NCBI GenBank assembly: GCA_963921935.1
Contig: OY998176.1
Span: 95,549,415-95,613,414 of the forward strand
Length of the DNA stretch: 64,000 bases
Reading direction: 5' to 3'
Origin: Galeruca laticollis
Lineage: Eukaryota > Arthropoda > Insecta > Coleoptera > Chrysomelidae
Shown here: one piece after another, positions 1 through 11,525 of the stretch
Layout: each line of letters opens with the position of its first letter
Numbering within the stretch: position 1 is the stretch's first letter
Notes under the pieces: model-generated
Databases searched by the model: none
The model's input: only the letters and a program-made list of their open reading frames with translations
Told to the model about the DNA's origin: nothing
Position numbers and translations under genes: made by a program

Positions 1-1119
1 GACATTATTCGCAAATCGCATGTCAATTCTCTGAAAAGTATGGGATAGCAAGTTTGGAAAATCGCTCTTCTGAAAGACTCCCCGATTTTTCATTTTCCAC
101 TGTCTTGAGACAAATCTCCACGCTTCCTTCATTGATCTTAAATAAGCCACATCGAGTGGCTGGCAGATGTGGGTGGAGTTTGGGGGGAGCAATATGGAAC
201 TGATGTCATGTTCAGGACATTTGTTGATAACCGTTACGGATATGTGACTTGACAAATTGTCACCGATGATCACTTTTTTGCCTTGAAGCTTTGATAAGTA
301 TGGAAGAGCAATTTTATAGAACCAGTCTTCGAAACAAAACTGATCGAACCAACCACTTTTACTCCGGTTATAAGCCGTGCCAGGAGGACCGTTCTCTATC
401 CATATCGGATAAATATGTTGGGCCCTGTACACTACGTAAGGTGGAAGAACAAAGCCGGAAGCTGCTGCAGCAATCATAACCGAAATGCTTGTTTTTGAGC
501 TATCCATAACGCGATCACAGTGTTTTGCTCCTCTTTTGAAGATTTAAGTTTTCCTGGGTCTTCGGAAAAATTGGTTTCGTCGTAGTTGACGATATTTTCC
601 GCAGGAACATTTTCTATAGATTTTTGCAATTTCGTAAAATATGCGGTCATAACAGCAGAACTGACTTGGGCTCTAGCCCTTTTCATATTCTGGGATAGGC
701 GTACAGATAATTATCTGTGCCTGTTGAGGAAATTTTTCCCGTTCATCTCCAGGAACATTATCATGGAAAATTGTAATGGTTTTTCCCAGCCGATCCAGAT
801 ATGATTTTACTAGAGTTTTCACGTCTTTCATGGTTAATGGAAAATTCCACTTAGCGGCACTCATTATCCCTTCTGCTAGATATGTCTCTTCATCGGAAGT
901 TAGTACAGTTTGACCTCCATATTTCTTTTTATTTTTTATTCCTTTAACGTGATTTAATAAAGTCGATTTCGGAATTGGATACTTTCCCGCAGCTTCCCTA
1001 AAGCTAAGTTTCTTCAATTCAACTTCTTCCTCCGCCTTCTTGATTGTAGAAAGCAAATAGTTACAGTTGGGTTTCTTGCCCACTTTTCTATTATATACAC
1101 GCGGCATCTTGGTGTCCAA
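1..1119 (-). pseudogene. pogo/Tigger-like transposase relic, cut by window edge
   Basis: Seen on the minus strand: an N-terminal psq-type helix-turn-helix (around KLSFREAAGKYPIPKSTLLN), a CENP-B-like middle, then a DDE_1-type catalytic core. The core has the motifs VNYDETNF (first Asp), IGDNLSSH (second Asp) and ICQPLDVAY (third Asp), so all three catalytic acidic residues survive. The reading frame is broken by a frameshift near 765, an in-frame TAA near 706 and a second frameshift near 535; the C-terminus runs off the left edge. The likely start is the second Met (MPRVYNRK), about 12 bp inside the open frame. Such proteins cut and paste elements at TA dinucleotides in the nucleus. This copy cannot make a full protein. 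A second, different pogo-like copy lies at 51.7-56.1 kb. Confidence 0.88.
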
Positions 1120-1683
1120 CTGTACCCTGGAACGAGAAACTTTTTTAACGTGACGCCACTGGACTCAATAACTTGTGGCAGATTAGTTTAAAATTTTATA
1201 GCTTAGTTTCTTATACTGTAGTCTACATTGTAGCCAAAAATGGACATTCTAGGAACATCAGTATAATACATACAATAGTTATAAGAACCAAATTTCCAAA
1301 ATAGCACTTTTTAAATCAATTGTTTACATAATTAAAAAATCAACTTACCGTTAAAAAACCTCGCCAAATGTAACACACTTTCTTACTACATTCACACTGA
1401 TGAAATACTCACCGCCAAATTGGCCGAAGGTCGAATGTCAGTGACGTCACGAATTTATTTGATCAGAAACTAGGTCTTGTCCAACTTCATCCCGACTGTC
1501 CAGCTTCACCTCAGTTGACGGTTCTAAATAATTTTACAATATATCGAGAAAATGGTAAATTGGTAGGGTATATATGTATCATTGAATTATATGCTGCAAA
1601 TTTATGTGAAATAGGATGATTTATGAGGAATAGTAACATCAATGTTGGTTGGTTTTCTGTAAATGGAATAATCAAGGACATTA
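1120..1683. other. unannotated AT-rich stretch
   Basis: No ORF or repeat is recognised here. It may hold the 5' flank and terminal repeat of the pogo relic, but no matching second terminus is inside the window. Confidence 0.4.
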
Positions 1684-1965
1684 TCAATTCTTTTTAATTT
1701 TTAAATCAAGATAATTGATCGAAATATTCTCTTCAACTTCTAATGTAAATTTAATTTTAGTGGGTAAAATAATAATATGATAGAAAAATACATCTAATTG
1801 TCGTACACTATCCATGAAACAAGCTAATTTGTCATCTAAATATCTATACCAAAATAAGATGATTTTCCAAATAATACAATCAATGATATTTCTTTCTAAT
1901 CTTTCCATGAACGTTTTGGCAAAAATTGGTGGAAAAGGGCTTCTCATTGTTAAACCTTCCTGGTT
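1684..1965 (-). pseudogene. Penelope-like reverse transcriptase fragment
   Basis: The minus frame carries a Penelope-type RT core: a degenerate SP-PI motif before FMERLE, then FWYRYLDD where YVDD is usual, then CFMDS-RQLDVFF and the NYLDLKI segment. It closely parallels the better copy at 25.58-25.9 kb, so both belong to one family. Only about 90 codons remain. The 5' side ends in an (AT)n tract, and no GIY-YIG endonuclease part follows. RT of this class copies element RNA, but this fragment is non-functional. Confidence 0.8.
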
Positions 1966-1966
1966 A

Positions 1967-2099
<133 letters not shown>

Positions 2100-2101
2100 T
2101 T

Positions 2102-4056
2102 GAACCAGATATCATATATATTAAGAGAATTCAGTTCTGTAGGAATATTTTGCTTATGTATATGAAAATGGATTGAAATGATGTAATTTAAGAAAACATT
2201 ATAAAAAATAAAACACTATTCTCAATAAAAAACATATAAACTAAAGATATATTGAATAATTAGTATACAACAATTTAATGAACAAAGAAATTACCTCAAT
2301 AACTCTACAAATTTAGAAATTACCTACCAAATGTAATGGACAATAATAAAGCTGCCTAAGACGATGGATTATTTTCTATAACGTAATCAGCTGTTCATCT
2401 GAAATAAAACAAATCTTAGTATAGTCAATTCATGATAATTATCAATTTAAGTAGTTCAATTATAAAGCAAATACACATATTTGATAGAATAAGGAGAATA
2501 AATTTCATAGATAAACTAATAATAACATAGAGAAAAAATATATATCGTCAAGTGAAATAAACATAGAGTCAATAAATAATAGTTTGTTAATGAATTAGTA
2601 TGAATATTTTAAAGAAAATATTAGAACGAGATTACATAAAAGAATTTATGTTTATCAATTAAGATGATTGTAACAGTAATATACTCTCAATAACAATATT
2701 AGATATTGGACTATTTAAAATGTAATTATGCATATAACCAACTATAATTTATTTGTGTGATAAAAACACAAGGAACTCCACAAGTAAACTTATAATGTCA
2801 AGTGGAATTTATATTAGTATATGTATGAAACAAATTTTGCCATGTGAAATAAGTAAAAATAATTCGACTGCATAAGACAATATTTGATTGGTTATAAACA
2901 AAGTGACAGAACGAATTTCAATCAACAAGGAAAGAAACAAACTTTTTAAATAGTGACCTGGAAAAAACAAAATAATTGTTTATTGAAAAAGGTTGAGAAT
3001 CAGCAGGGAAGCGTTAGTAATTGGAAGCTGGCGTCGAGATAAGAGGAGCTTGTGTAAAAGTGTTCCCGAAATTCCATGAAAATTTCCAATTACCATGACG
3101 AAACTTATAAATTACTATTAAAAACAATACTAATAGTACTCACAAATATTTACATCCAGTTTTACTGCAAAAATCATCAAAATTACTCCTAGTTATTGGT
3201 ATTGGAACTTCACAGGAGTATTCCTGGGTCCAGAGGCGTTCATCCCAAGTCCAGAACAACAGGTCAGTGTGTATTTAAAATATTATTGGCCAATAATAAG
3301 TGTAGAAAACTAATGAACTCAATTCAGTGCATAATTTCATAAAATTTATAAACTTTGCGGCAATGATAGATCTAAAACATAAAGAAAACGGACTTTATAT
3401 AATTAACCAATCGAAAAAATCAATAATAATAATTGAAAAGGCCTAATTCAATGTAAATAGAAGCTTATACTTACGCCATTTTGTCATCTCATACGATAAA
3501 TGCATCATCAATTGTTCATATAATATTTTCATGTGTATATAAATTCTAAAATTCTATTTCTTCCACAGCAATTCGTATTTTATGTGTGTATATTTTCAAC
3601 ATTAATTCTTTCATGTGTTAAAACATTTTTTTATATTCATCGACAACAAACGATGCTTGTCCAATGAGTACAGATGCTCCGTATTGTAAAATTTTGGTTC
3701 GCTTTATGTTAAAGCACATGACTAGAGTTTAAGCATGCGCTTATGAGAATGTATTAAATCAATAATGTCATATCGGAAAACCATAGGCGTCGCAACTTAT
3801 AAATATTAAATACAAAAATTTCTTCAAAAATTAAATTTGTTTAAAAAGTGAAGTGTTTCTTTTTATTTATATATAAGTGAAATATATCTACGAAAGCCAG
3901 GACTCAAAGAGTAGACAGAGTTTCATGCTCCCGAATAATAATATAACAGAATAATAAAATTAAATAATTATTGAGCTAGCCACATCAACGAATAATACAA
4001 TAATATAACATAATCATAAAACATAATTAATGAGCTAATAAAAACTATAGTTTAAT
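2102..4056 (+). repeat. candidate 5' LTR (~1.95 kb)
   Basis: Positions 2102-2567 and 3148-3850 recur at 6529-6988 and 6986-7682 with high identity. The right boundary is set by the primer-binding site at 4057. The left boundary is where similarity to the downstream copy starts (TGAACCAGATATC), immediately after the (AT)n tract. The segment 2568-3147 is absent from the downstream copy. Canonical TG/CA ends are not clear, so boundaries may be off by a few bases. Confidence 0.65.
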
Positions 4057-4074
4057 TGGCGCCCAACGTGGGGC
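4057..4074 (+). promoter_or_regulatory. primer-binding site, tRNA-Lys type
   Basis: TGGCGCCCAACGTGGGGC is the complement of the 3' end of an insect tRNA-Lys, the usual position and form of a retroelement minus-strand primer site. It fixes the end of the 5' LTR. Confidence 0.88.
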
Positions 4075-4125
4075 GGTTTATCAAAAATTTAGGAAGCACT
4101 TGTAAATTTTAAAAACTCAATTAAA

Positions 4126-4875
4126 ATGGCAAAACGAATGACATTGAGAGATGGAAGGCAGGTAGGAGCAGAAAGTGATTCAGAAGAGGAAAGGGAAGAA
4201 AGAAGTCATGGTATGGGAGATTACCAAGCGGTTTACTTGGAACAAGGACAACAAGCGGAAGGCGATGGACAGGAAGAAGGTTTGGCAGAAGAAGAAGCTG
4301 TAGAACAAGAAAAGAGGAGGCAAGAGAGCAGGGAAAAACAAGAAAGGACAAGTACAAATAGAGATGATCAGATGATAAACATGATGCAACAATTAATTGC
4401 TAACATGAACAACATGAAGGACGGATTAAAAGGAGATATTAATAACATGAATGGAAATATGGAGACAATGAGGGGAGATATGAACAAAATGGAGGAAAAT
4501 CTGAATAAAAAAATGGACACAATGAGGGGAGATATAAATGGAAACATGAATAGATTAGAAAAGAAAATAGATGAAGTCAAAATAGAAAGTTTGAAGAAAA
4601 TAAAGGAACTTAAGGAGACTAATGAAGAATTTGGAAAGAAAATTGACAAAGTGAAAGAAGATATGGTGGATCAAAAGAAACATCTACGGATTGAAATTCA
4701 AGAAAACGGTATGAACATTAGAGAGCAGATAGAAAATCAAATAGTAGAACAAATTCATGAATTAGGAAGAGGCATAAATGAAGAATTACCAGGAACAATT
4801 CAAGCAGAAGTAAGGAAACAAACTGAAGATATCACTAAAGAAGTAGAACACATTGAATTCAGGGAACAAGCTTGA
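4126..4875 (+). CDS. coiled-coil gag-like protein of LTR element
   Basis: An ATG 51 bp after the primer site opens a 249-residue frame. Residues 1-75 are acidic and Glu/Gln-rich. Residues ~80-160 repeat Met/Asn/Asp heptads of the type NMNGNMETMRGDMNKM, then Lys/Glu-rich helices run to the end. This is a long predicted coiled coil, the likely multimerising part of a structural (gag) protein. No zinc knuckle or protease follows. The same architecture occurs in the element at 45.7 kb (MDLRNRKW start, coiled coil), which supports a gag role. The assignment comes from position after the primer site and from the sister element, not from a recognised domain. The frame ends at a TGA near 4873, and the next gag piece is in another frame. 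Confidence 0.65.
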   Translation: MAKRMTLRDGRQVGAESDSEEEREERSHGMGDYQAVYLEQGQQAEGDGQEEGLAEEEAVEQEKRRQESREKQERTSTNRDDQMINMMQQLIANMNNMKDGLKGDINNMNGNMETMRGDMNKMEENLNKKMDTMRGDINGNMNRLEKKIDEVKIESLKKIKELKETNEEFGKKIDKVKEDMVDQKKHLRIEIQENGMNIREQIENQIVEQIHELGRGINEELPGTIQAEVRKQTEDITKEVEHIEFREQA

Positions 4876-5047
4876 ATTCAGGGATCAAGCAATTGAAGAA
4901 GTGAATCAACAATGTCAAGAAAAAGTAATCAAAGATTTGGATGGTAGAATTAAAAAAGCAACAGGCATATGTACTAGAAGGAGAGGAATCTTGGGTAGAC
5001 AAATTAACAAGGAAATACAAAAGATGAATTGAAGATTAACAGATACA

Positions 5048-5389
5048 GTGGAAGAGATAGAAGATATTATGAGAAGAAATGAAAGAGGTATAGGAGGCTC
5101 AGGAAATTTTTATAATAATAAATTAGTAACGGGAGTAATATATAACAACAACATGATGAGAATAATTTACAAGAAAGCTTTCTTTAGAATAATAAGTAGT
5201 AAAATGAATAATATGGAAGAATTGGAAATGCAAATTTCAATAGATTCATGGGAAGAAATTTATGAGATATGGGGCAACAAAATTAAAAAAGATATGATAG
5301 AGAATAGACACACGCTTCAGAAACATATTGAGAATCGAACAACAACAGAAGAAAACAAGAAAAAGGTTAGAAAAAGAAAAGCAAATTGA
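5048..5389 (+). pseudogene. gag remnant (C-terminal part)
   Basis: A 113-residue Lys/Glu/Asn-rich frame (MEEIEDIMRRNERG start) lies 170 bp after the main gag frame, in the same direction and with similar composition. It is probably the broken downstream part of the same gag, separated by stops between 4876 and 5047. No catalytic motif is seen. Confidence 0.4.
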
Positions 5390-6528
5390 ATAGTATGACT
5401 TGAGAACAGAAATAAAATTTGGAAACAAGACAGCAATTCAATGGAAAAGGGAAAGGATACAGAAAGGAAGTCCATATAAATAATGTACATAGAATTTATT
5501 ATTAATGAGTAACCCAATTCTAAATTATGTAAATAGATGATGTTATGTTACGAACAATACTTAAAAAGGAAATAATAGTCATAACTATAGTTTTAAATTT
5601 AATATTAGGTAGTGTACAAAGATAAATTAGATAGTAGACAGAGTTTTGTTTTCTATTTGGCAGCTGGTGATCCCATTAAATTCGTCACGTTTGTTTCTTC
5701 AGAACCTAAAGAAAATGAATGAATGAATAAATATATTATAAAGGAAATTTTATTAGGAAAAAATTATGATTAAAACAGTTTTAAAAAAAATTTGAATATG
5801 GCAAATCAATATATAGCAAATAAAGAAAAACAATATATAAGAGATACTGGCTTCACATAGAAGGAAAATATTAAGATATAAGATAGAGGGGATAACAATA
5901 AGAATAACTCAAATATCAAATAGAAGTACACAATTTTTTTAAAAAAAATATCAAGGAAATAAGATGCAAATAATAAAGGATAGGAAAGGATAATAATGAA
6001 TGATATTGATTAAAAATATAGGAGGTAATGTTTGATGTCAATTAGAATCTTATAGATTACTTGAAAATACATGAAAGAATGGGAAAATTGATATTGATAT
6101 ATATATATGAATTTAAGAAATAATTAGTTAGATTGAATAATGAATATTGAAAAGAAATATGATATAAGGAGTATATATAAGAATAAAATATAATGAAATT
6201 AAAAAGAAATAAGTTGATATATAAGTGGATGTCAGTATGAAAATGATGATAAAGAAGTATTACAAAGAGTAATATTATGAATATAAATTGACATTGATCC
6301 TAATCAAGTGTATTTTAGGGAATAATGATAATACGGGTATTGAAAGAAATAGGTATTGTAATAGGAAATATGTGGACATGTATTTGAGAAATAAAGTTAA
6401 AGAAAATTAAGATTATGCCATAAAGTTTTGAAAAAAAATTTAAATAAAATAATATCAATCATTTATGATAAGAAAATTGAAATTTAAATAAATATCCAGG
6501 GTATGGATATCATTTAAATTCAAATTTG
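5390..6528. other. decayed interior of gypsy-like element
   Basis: AT-rich, strongly purine-biased on the plus strand, with many stops in all frames. I find no RT, RNase H or integrase motif. A GTAGACAGAGT word near 5634 also occurs near the end of the 5' LTR at ~3912. Confidence 0.4.
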
Positions 6529-7682
6529 AACCAGATATCATATATATATTAAAAGAATTCAGTTCTGTAGGAATATTTTGCTTATATGGAAATGTATTGA
6601 AATGATGTAATTTGAGAAAACATTATAAAAAGAAAACACTATTCTTAATAAAAAACATATAAAGTAAAGATATATTAAATAATTAGTATACAACAATTTA
6701 ATAAATTAAGAAATTACCTTAATAACTCTACAAATTCAGAAATTGCCTAACAAATGTAATGGAGAATAATAAAGCTGCCTAAGACGATGGATTATTTTCT
6801 ATAACGTAATCAGCTGTTCATCTGAAATAAAACAAATCTTAGTATAGTCAATTCATGATAATTATCAATTTAAGTAGTTAAATTATAAAGCAAATACGCA
6901 TATTTGATACAATAAGGAGAATAAATTTCATAGATAAACTAATAATAACATAGAGAAAAATTATATATCGTCAAGTGAAATAAACATCCAGTTTTACTGC
7001 CAAAATTAATAAAATTTCTCCTAGTTATTGGTATTGGAACTTCAGAGGAGTATTCCTGGGTCCAGAGGCGTTCATCCCAAGTCCAGAACAACAGGTCAGT
7101 GTGTATTTAAAATATTATTGGCCAATAATATGTGTAAAAAACTAATGAACTCAATTCAGTGCATAATTTCATAAAACTTATAAACTTTGCGGCAATGATC
7201 GATCTAAAAAATAAAGAAAACGGACTTTATATAATTAACCAATTAAAAAAATCATGAATAATAGTTGAAAAAGCCTAATTCAATGTAAATAGAAGCTTAT
7301 ACTTACGCCATTTTGTCATCTCATAAGATAAATGCATCATCAATTGTTCATATAATATTTCCATGTGTATATAAATTCTATAATTCTATTTCTTCCACAG
7401 CAATTTGTATTTTATATGTGTATATTTTCAACATAAATTCTTTTATGTGTTAAAACACTTGATTATATTCATCGACAACAAACGATGCTTGTCCAATGAG
7501 TACAGATGCTCCGTATTGTAAAATTTTGGTTCGCTTCATGTTAAAGCACATGACTAGAGTTTGAGCATGCGCACATGAGAATGTATTAAATCAATAATTT
7601 CATATCAGAAACCCATAGGCGTCGCAACTTATAAATATTAAATGAAAAAATTTCTTCAAAAATTAAATTTGTTTAAAAAGTG
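6529..7682 (+). repeat. truncated 3' LTR
   Basis: A second copy of 2102-2567 joined directly to 3148-3850. It then switches abruptly at 7681 into LINE coding sequence, so the last ~205 bp of the LTR are missing. Confidence 0.7.
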
Positions 7683-8425
7683 GGGATGCGAATTTGACGA
7701 TTCATATGGAAATGTTCTACTACATACTTTAAATCATTGTAACTTAGTAATATTAAACGATGGCCCCCTCACTCTTGTTACAAGAGGTAGAGACGGCGCT
7801 TTAGATCTCACAATTTGTTCGCAAGAAACAACACAACACCTCAATTGGAGTGTTGTAAGTGATCCTTATGGCTCAAATCACTTACCTTGATTATATTATT
7901 TCGACACAACAACACTCATATTTCCAAAAAATTAAACCTAACATGTGGATATCTTAAAATGCTAGCTGGACAAACTGCATTGAAACACTAGAAAATATGA
8001 CACCTGCAACGTGCTACAACAAATTTGTGGATAACATTAATATGGCAGCTGAGAAGTCCATACCAAAGAAAAAGACAAACTCAAATCCCCGAAGGAACCA
8101 CAATCCGAAGATATGGTGGAACTCAACTTGTGAAGAGGCAGCAAGAAACAGAAAAGGGGCGTATATAAAATACAAAAATAATCCAAATGTCCAGAACCTT
8201 ATGCCATATAATAGACTGGAAGCAGTAGCTAAAAAAACATTCAAACACACAAAAAAACAACAGTGGGCTAAATACTGTGAATGTCTAGATTCCTTAACAC
8301 CAATAAAGGAAGTGTGGCAAAAAGTAAATTTCTATAAAAACAGGAAACAGTAAAATAAATTACCATTAGATGATAAAGCAGAATGGATCCATGAATTTCA
8401 CTGTAAAATTTCACCCATATTATGT
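7681..8425 (+). pseudogene. LINE endonuclease/linker fragment (I/Jockey group)
   Basis: The sequence starts inside an apurinic-type endonuclease domain: LLHTLNHCNLVILNDG, then ALDLTICSQ, then WSVVSDPYGSNHLP (the terminal S(D/N)H motif, with Asn replacing the usual Asp). After a short broken stretch, 7997-8353 gives the linker to RT with WWNSTCEEAARNRKGAY, typical of non-LTR elements. Similarity fades by ~8425 before any RT motif. The 5' side is fused to LTR sequence, so the apparent Met-start frame at 7642 is a chimera. Confidence 0.8.
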
Positions 8426-9110
8426 ATTATGTATTAACTTATCAATTCCTACCCTCGCGCCATCTACATGCTAGACTAGGAACTACTCTTTATAATCAAT
8501 ACTACGGCTGATTTCTTTAGTATAAATGACAGCGTCCTTTCAAACCACGGAATTGTATCTCATTTGAGTATTATCAATTATTTACGGTATAAAAGTTCTA
8601 AGATTTAATACTTACAATCTCTCACGAAAGATGTCGGATTGGTTGCTTGTATGAAAATTCAATTAGAAATCAAGAGTTGGACAATAATGATTAGTTCAGG
8701 TCATTTATACATGCGCTAAGGAAATATTTTGTTTTACTTCACTGCAAAATCGGAGCCATAAAAAATAAGTTGTTGAAAATGTTTGTTTATATATAATATC
8801 ATTTGTTGAAAACACTAGTGCAAACATTAAATATCTAATGATTGTTCACAGTAGACATAAGAAATGCCGATTGAATATCCGTTTATATCTAGACAGACAT
8901 ACGAAGGATGTCCAATAGAGATTTACTCTCAGACTCGGAAATTGTTTAATAACGGTAAAGCTCTCTACACACTATCTCCATTATAAATACATAGAAAAGA
9001 GCTTACAACCCTTGGAGATAGATGTCCTCAAAAGAATGATTCGCTGGTATATTACTAGAGGATAGCCGGTCTCAGACAACAGTGTAGTGCTAGTGCTCAA
9101 TTAAAAAGCA
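8426..9110. other. unannotated stretch
   Basis: No coding or repeat structure recognised. Confidence 0.35.
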
Positions 9111-9111
9111 G

Positions 9112-9415
9112 TGGACTTAGATGATGAGTATGTCATGTTACTCTGGTTGTTTTACCGCAAACGAATGAAAAAAAGGAAAACGAGGCGTCTCTGGATTCAT
9201 CCAATTATTTCTCACCGTAATGAGCAATGCTTTTTTACAGTATTGTGACCACAAGTTATAAGGATGAAAAAAAGTTCTTTAATTTCACAAGTCCCAAGTT
9301 TCTTTTTATGAAGTTCTCACTGTTATAGAACAAGAATTAAAAAGAGAAAATACTGTTATGAGGGATTGCATTTCCTTAGAAGAGAGGCTTGTTATGTCTA
9401 TAAGGTAAGAGGCCA
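9112..9415 (+). pseudogene. PIF/Harbinger (HARBI1-like) transposase N-terminus relic
   Basis: Reading across three frames gives the characteristic start of HARBI1-type nucleases: an RRLWIHPI-like segment (KTRRLWIHPIISHRNEQ), then KDEKKFFNF, then SLEERLVMSIR. At least two frameshifts separate the pieces. The last codons are followed by a good splice donor (TATAAG|GTAAGA, GT at 9405), suggesting the ancestral gene had an intron here. The DDE core is absent. These nucleases act with a second Myb/MADF-like protein, and a MADF-BESS relic lies just downstream on the other strand. Confidence 0.7.
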
Positions 9416-9534
9416 AAAGTGTGATTCATTATTCTACATTATCATAGCTACTTATAAAATAAAATACCGTCTTTAAACATGATGCACTTTATTATAAAGG
9501 TTCTAGTATTATATTTTGATTACAAATAAAATAA

Positions 9535-10245
9535 AGCAAATAAAAGAAGGCTTACAACGGACTCATTCTCATCTGAGTAATTCGAAACATATGACGCTAC
9601 GGCTTCTGCAATAGATAGCGCAGAATATGGGGTTGCCAGAGGAACTAAAGGAGGGGATGTTGATGACTGATTGGGTGTCTTATCGCGTTGCAAGTTCAAG
9701 GCTGTTTTGATTTGTAATTCTTTATGATACTTGAGGGGCAAGAAGTTCTGTGGATATCTCATAATTATATAAAGTCTGATATTTTGGTTGCGAAAGTTGA
9801 GGTTGAACTAAGGGATTTTCCGATTGGGGTGGAGCACAAAACTTTGTATGAAAATTGTTCAATTGATGGGATGTTTGTTGCGGAACATATGTAGCAGGTG
9901 GGGGTGCATATTTCTAAAGAATGTTCATGATTTCCATCCTCACTGCCCATTTCTAGTCTTGTGGAATATTCTTCAAACTCGAATGCAGCGAACGCAAAAA
10001 ATGAAAATTCCCATCTTCACATTTGCCGCCGCTTTGTTTCTGGCTGCTATGCTAGCTTCTAGAGCGCTGATGAGTTTTGTTTCCACTGGATGTATTTTTT
10101 TCCTTTTTCCAAAAGATTTTTTGTTCGATGGGGTAGATAATACAAGCTCTGTTAAATCATCAGGCGAAGTATCAATTTATTTCGTTTCACCTAGTTACGT
10201 ACCACTTAGTTTCAGTCCACACTTGATAGCAGAGAGTCGTGCAAA
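9535..10245 (-). pseudogene. MADF-BESS-like DNA-binding protein relic
   Basis: Minus strand, 5' to 3': a basic linker (STPSNKKSFGKRKKIH), an Ala-rich helix (LEASIAARNKAAAN), a BESS-type segment (GNFHFLRSLHSSLKNIPQD, then KWAVRMEIMNIL), and a Pro/Gln/Thr-rich tail (KYAPPPATYVPQQTSHQ) continuing into PQNFLPLKYHKELQIK. Two in-frame stops and at least one frameshift break it, and the N-terminal MADF domain is missing. BESS motifs mediate protein contacts in insect MADF proteins; PIF/Harbinger elements encode a related accessory protein needed by the nuclease. Position next to the HARBI1-like relic favours an element origin, but a decayed host MADF gene cannot be excluded. Confidence 0.6.
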
Positions 10246-10329
10246 GTAGTGTGATCCTGTTTTTTAGTTATGCTGTGTTTAATAACATTTTTGATATTAT
10301 TGTCTGTACTTATTTGTAGTACTTTTACC

Positions 10330-11255
10330 ATTGAAATGACTCCAAGACCAAAACTACAATATGACAATGATTATATTAAGTTGGGATTTATGGAAATAGA
10401 GGCAAATAAACGTATAAGACGTTAGTACGTGATTTGAACTGCTGTTCTCAGGAATGAAACCTTGAGATATTCTATTATCCAATAATACAGTGAAGACACA
10501 GATCGATACCATGTCCACAAATATTCAGGACCAGCTGATATATGAAATTAAAAAATCTCCGTATTTGCAGATTAATTAGTGAGACGACGTATCTCAATGC
10601 TGCCAATTGTTAGTTGCTCCTCGATTTTTGGGAGGAGATAATAAAATAACATAAGAACTTTCAATACTACAAGAGGTTAAAACAAAATCGAAAGTGAAAA
10701 ACGACCTAAAAATCATTTGTGATTACCTTGAGATGTATGACATTGATAGTGGAAGAAGCTAGCAGGACTGTATCGATTTAACGCTTGCTATGCTGGTAAC
10801 ACGTTTAGGCCTAGTAACATTAGTGAAAAAGACCCTGGATCAGTTACCGATTCACTGTATAATTCACCGTCAAGCATGAGCATCGAAAACCATGCCCAAC
10901 ATGGTTTTCCATGCTAATACTTGAATATTGAATGTCATGAAATTGGTCATAAAGATGGTGAACTTTGTTAAAGGTAGTCCAAAACAAACAAGTATTTTCA
11001 ACAAGTTATGAGCATATTTCTGAGCACGAGACACTACTTTATCATATTGATGGCAAAGGCAATATTTTGGTACGTTTATATGAGTTGAGAGAGGAGTTTA
11101 GAGTATTTTTTGTCTAAATGCAACATTTCTCGGAACAACTGAGGGAACAAAGGTTAGAGATGCAACTGGGATATCTAGCGGATGTCTTTGGTCCCATGAA
11201 CCAGTTAAACTTACAGCTTCGAGTATCTGGAAAGGAAAATTTGGATGTTGTTAGT
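10330..11255 (+). pseudogene. ZBED-type hAT transposase relic
   Basis: Plus-strand fragments in several frames follow the order of ZBED5/SCAND3-like hAT proteins: N-terminal YDNDYIKLGF, later HCIIHRQA-SASKTMPN, then VIKMVNFVKGSP, and finally EMQLGYLADVFGPMNQLNLQL ending in KENLDVV. Many stops and frameshifts are present. The match stops at ~11255, where the sequence reads TATACACTGCGCCGC, a possible TA-flanked insertion point of the following Tc1-like element. The C-terminal dimerisation domain is not found downstream. Confidence 0.75.
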
Positions 11256-11525
11256 ATTATACACTGCGCCGCATAATTAACGCATATTTTCTGAAATGGA
11301 AAAATCCACTTGAGAACAATGTTTGAATTCGAGCAAATGGCTATCAACTGTACCCAACAACTTTTTGGATGTTGAGTGAAAACACTACAGTTTTTAAATT
11401 ATTTAATACAATAATGAAATAATGGTGTACACAATTCACAAACAGGTCGAGTTATTGTTTATTTAGGACAGTTTGCGTTGTTCTGCGGCTATTCTTGATT
11501 TCTTACGTTATTAAGAGTGATATAA

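Larger units (their letters stand above)
2102..7682 (+). mobile_element. gypsy-like LTR retrotransposon, gag-only derivative
   Basis: Direct repeats at 2102-4056 and 6529-7682 enclose a tRNA-Lys primer site and a coiled-coil gag ORF. No protease, RT, RNase H or integrase motif is readable between 5.4 and 6.5 kb, so the element could move only with proteins from a relative. The right LTR lacks an internal ~580 bp and its last ~200 bp. A related element with the same 3' LTR words (GAGCTAGCCACA and a GTAGACAGAGT-like word) and a degenerate form of the primer site lies at 44-48 kb. Confidence 0.7.

Noticed and set aside
4121..5517. Minus-strand Phe/Leu/Ser-rich ORFs opposite the gag frames
   Set aside because: Antisense shadows of purine-rich coding sequence; the hydrophobic look comes from complementing Lys/Glu/Met codons.
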